NCBI GenBank assembly: GCA_002421865.1 | Contig: DISE01000076.1 | Coordinates: 1-23,570, forward strand | Source: Castellaniella sp. UBA6218 | Lineage (GTDB): Bacteria > Pseudomonadota > Gammaproteobacteria > Burkholderiales > Burkholderiaceae_B | Length of the DNA stretch: 23,570 nt | Reading direction: 5' to 3' | In this document: positions 23,348 to 23,570 of the stretch, piece after piece | Position numbering within the stretch: position 1 is the first letter of the stretch | Layout of the letters: each line of letters starts with the position of its first letter | Notes under the pieces: model-generated | What the model saw: only the letters and a program-made list of their open reading frames with translations | Told to the model about the DNA's origin: nothing | The model's database searches: none | Translations under genes and position numbers: made by a program

Positions 23348-23570
23348 ATGTCAGACTCCACCACCCAGAACACCGCGTCCGCCGGCTACGGCGCCGATTC
23401 GATCAAGATGCTCAAGGGCCTGGAGGCCGTGCGCAAACGGCCGGGCATGTACATCGGCGACACCTCCGACGGTACCGGCCTCCACCACATGGTGTTCGAG
23501 GTCGTGGACAACTCCATCGACGAGGCCCTAGCCGGCCACTGCGACGACATCGTCATCACCATCCACGCCG
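23348..23570 (+). CDS. gyrB: DNA gyrase subunit B, N-terminal part
   Basis: The first 74 codons of a gene that runs off the right edge. The GHKL ATPase start is clear: SIKMLKGLEAVRKRPGMYIG, then HHMVFEVVDNSIDEA with the Mg-ATP-binding asparagine. Gyrase introduces negative supercoils ahead of forks. AGGA at 23339-23342 precedes the ATG by five bases. The 49-base gap after dnaN and the order dnaA-dnaN-gyrB are standard; recF is absent, as is usual in betaproteobacteria. Confidence 0.97.
   Translation, partial: MSDSTTQNTASAGYGADSIKMLKGLEAVRKRPGMYIGDTSDGTGLHHMVFEVVDNSIDEALAGHCDDIVITIHA

Overview
The window comes from a high-GC betaproteobacterium, most likely Burkholderiales of the Alcaligenaceae type (Bordetella, Achromobacter, Castellaniella and relatives). 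This rests on the GC-rich third codon positions, on the style of the DnaA, ArgD and DinB proteins, and on the two replication blocks rpmH-rnpA-yidD-yidC-mnmE (minus strand) and dnaA-dnaN-gyrB (plus strand) diverging from one promoter region. The genus is my inference.

Layout. (1) 1-465: the 3' end of malate synthase G and a clear intrinsic terminator. (2) 486-2280: a three-gene unit of a small secreted protein with the YxFxxD motif, an ECF sigma factor and a membrane anti-sigma factor. (3) 2294-9887: metabolic and housekeeping genes on both strands. These are a MetE-C-like methyltransferase, an HI0933/PP_4765-type flavoprotein overlapping a PIN-domain protein, ArgD, an EamA exporter, a MOSC protein and DNA polymerase IV. 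(4) 10007-12304: an atypical HMA-domain protein, a tandem 91-bp repeat with a very strong hairpin that fills the gap between two convergent genes, a small hemerythrin-like protein and a NarK-type nitrate/nitrite porter. (5) 12485-13482: the peroxide module ohr-ohrR, whose OhrR has the two-cysteine layout. (6) 13626-15153: an LhgO-like oxidase and a small ABM-domain protein. (7) 15219-16437: a RhuM-family gene in visibly lower-GC DNA, lying just downstream of mnmE and looking horizontally acquired. (8) 16438-23570: the conserved block around dnaA.

Working together: ohrR and ohr form a self-contained organic-peroxide response. The sigma, anti-sigma and small secreted protein genes look like one envelope or redox signalling unit. 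narK and the hemerythrin gene are on one strand and may respond together to nitrate or nitrosative conditions. The replication block couples initiation (DnaA), clamp (DnaN), gyrase (GyrB), ribosome and RNase P biogenesis (RpmH, RnpA), membrane insertion (YidD, YidC) and tRNA modification (MnmE). A single perfect DnaA box lies just upstream of dnaA.

No rRNA, tRNA, CRISPR array or insertion sequence was recognised. No gene-free stretch exceeds 300 bases. The best candidates for new biology are the PIN protein coupled to a flavoprotein, the HMA protein whose cysteines have moved to its tail, the repeat element at 10287-10484, the apparently leaderless ohrR, and the RhuM insertion. None of them proves a new system from sequence alone.
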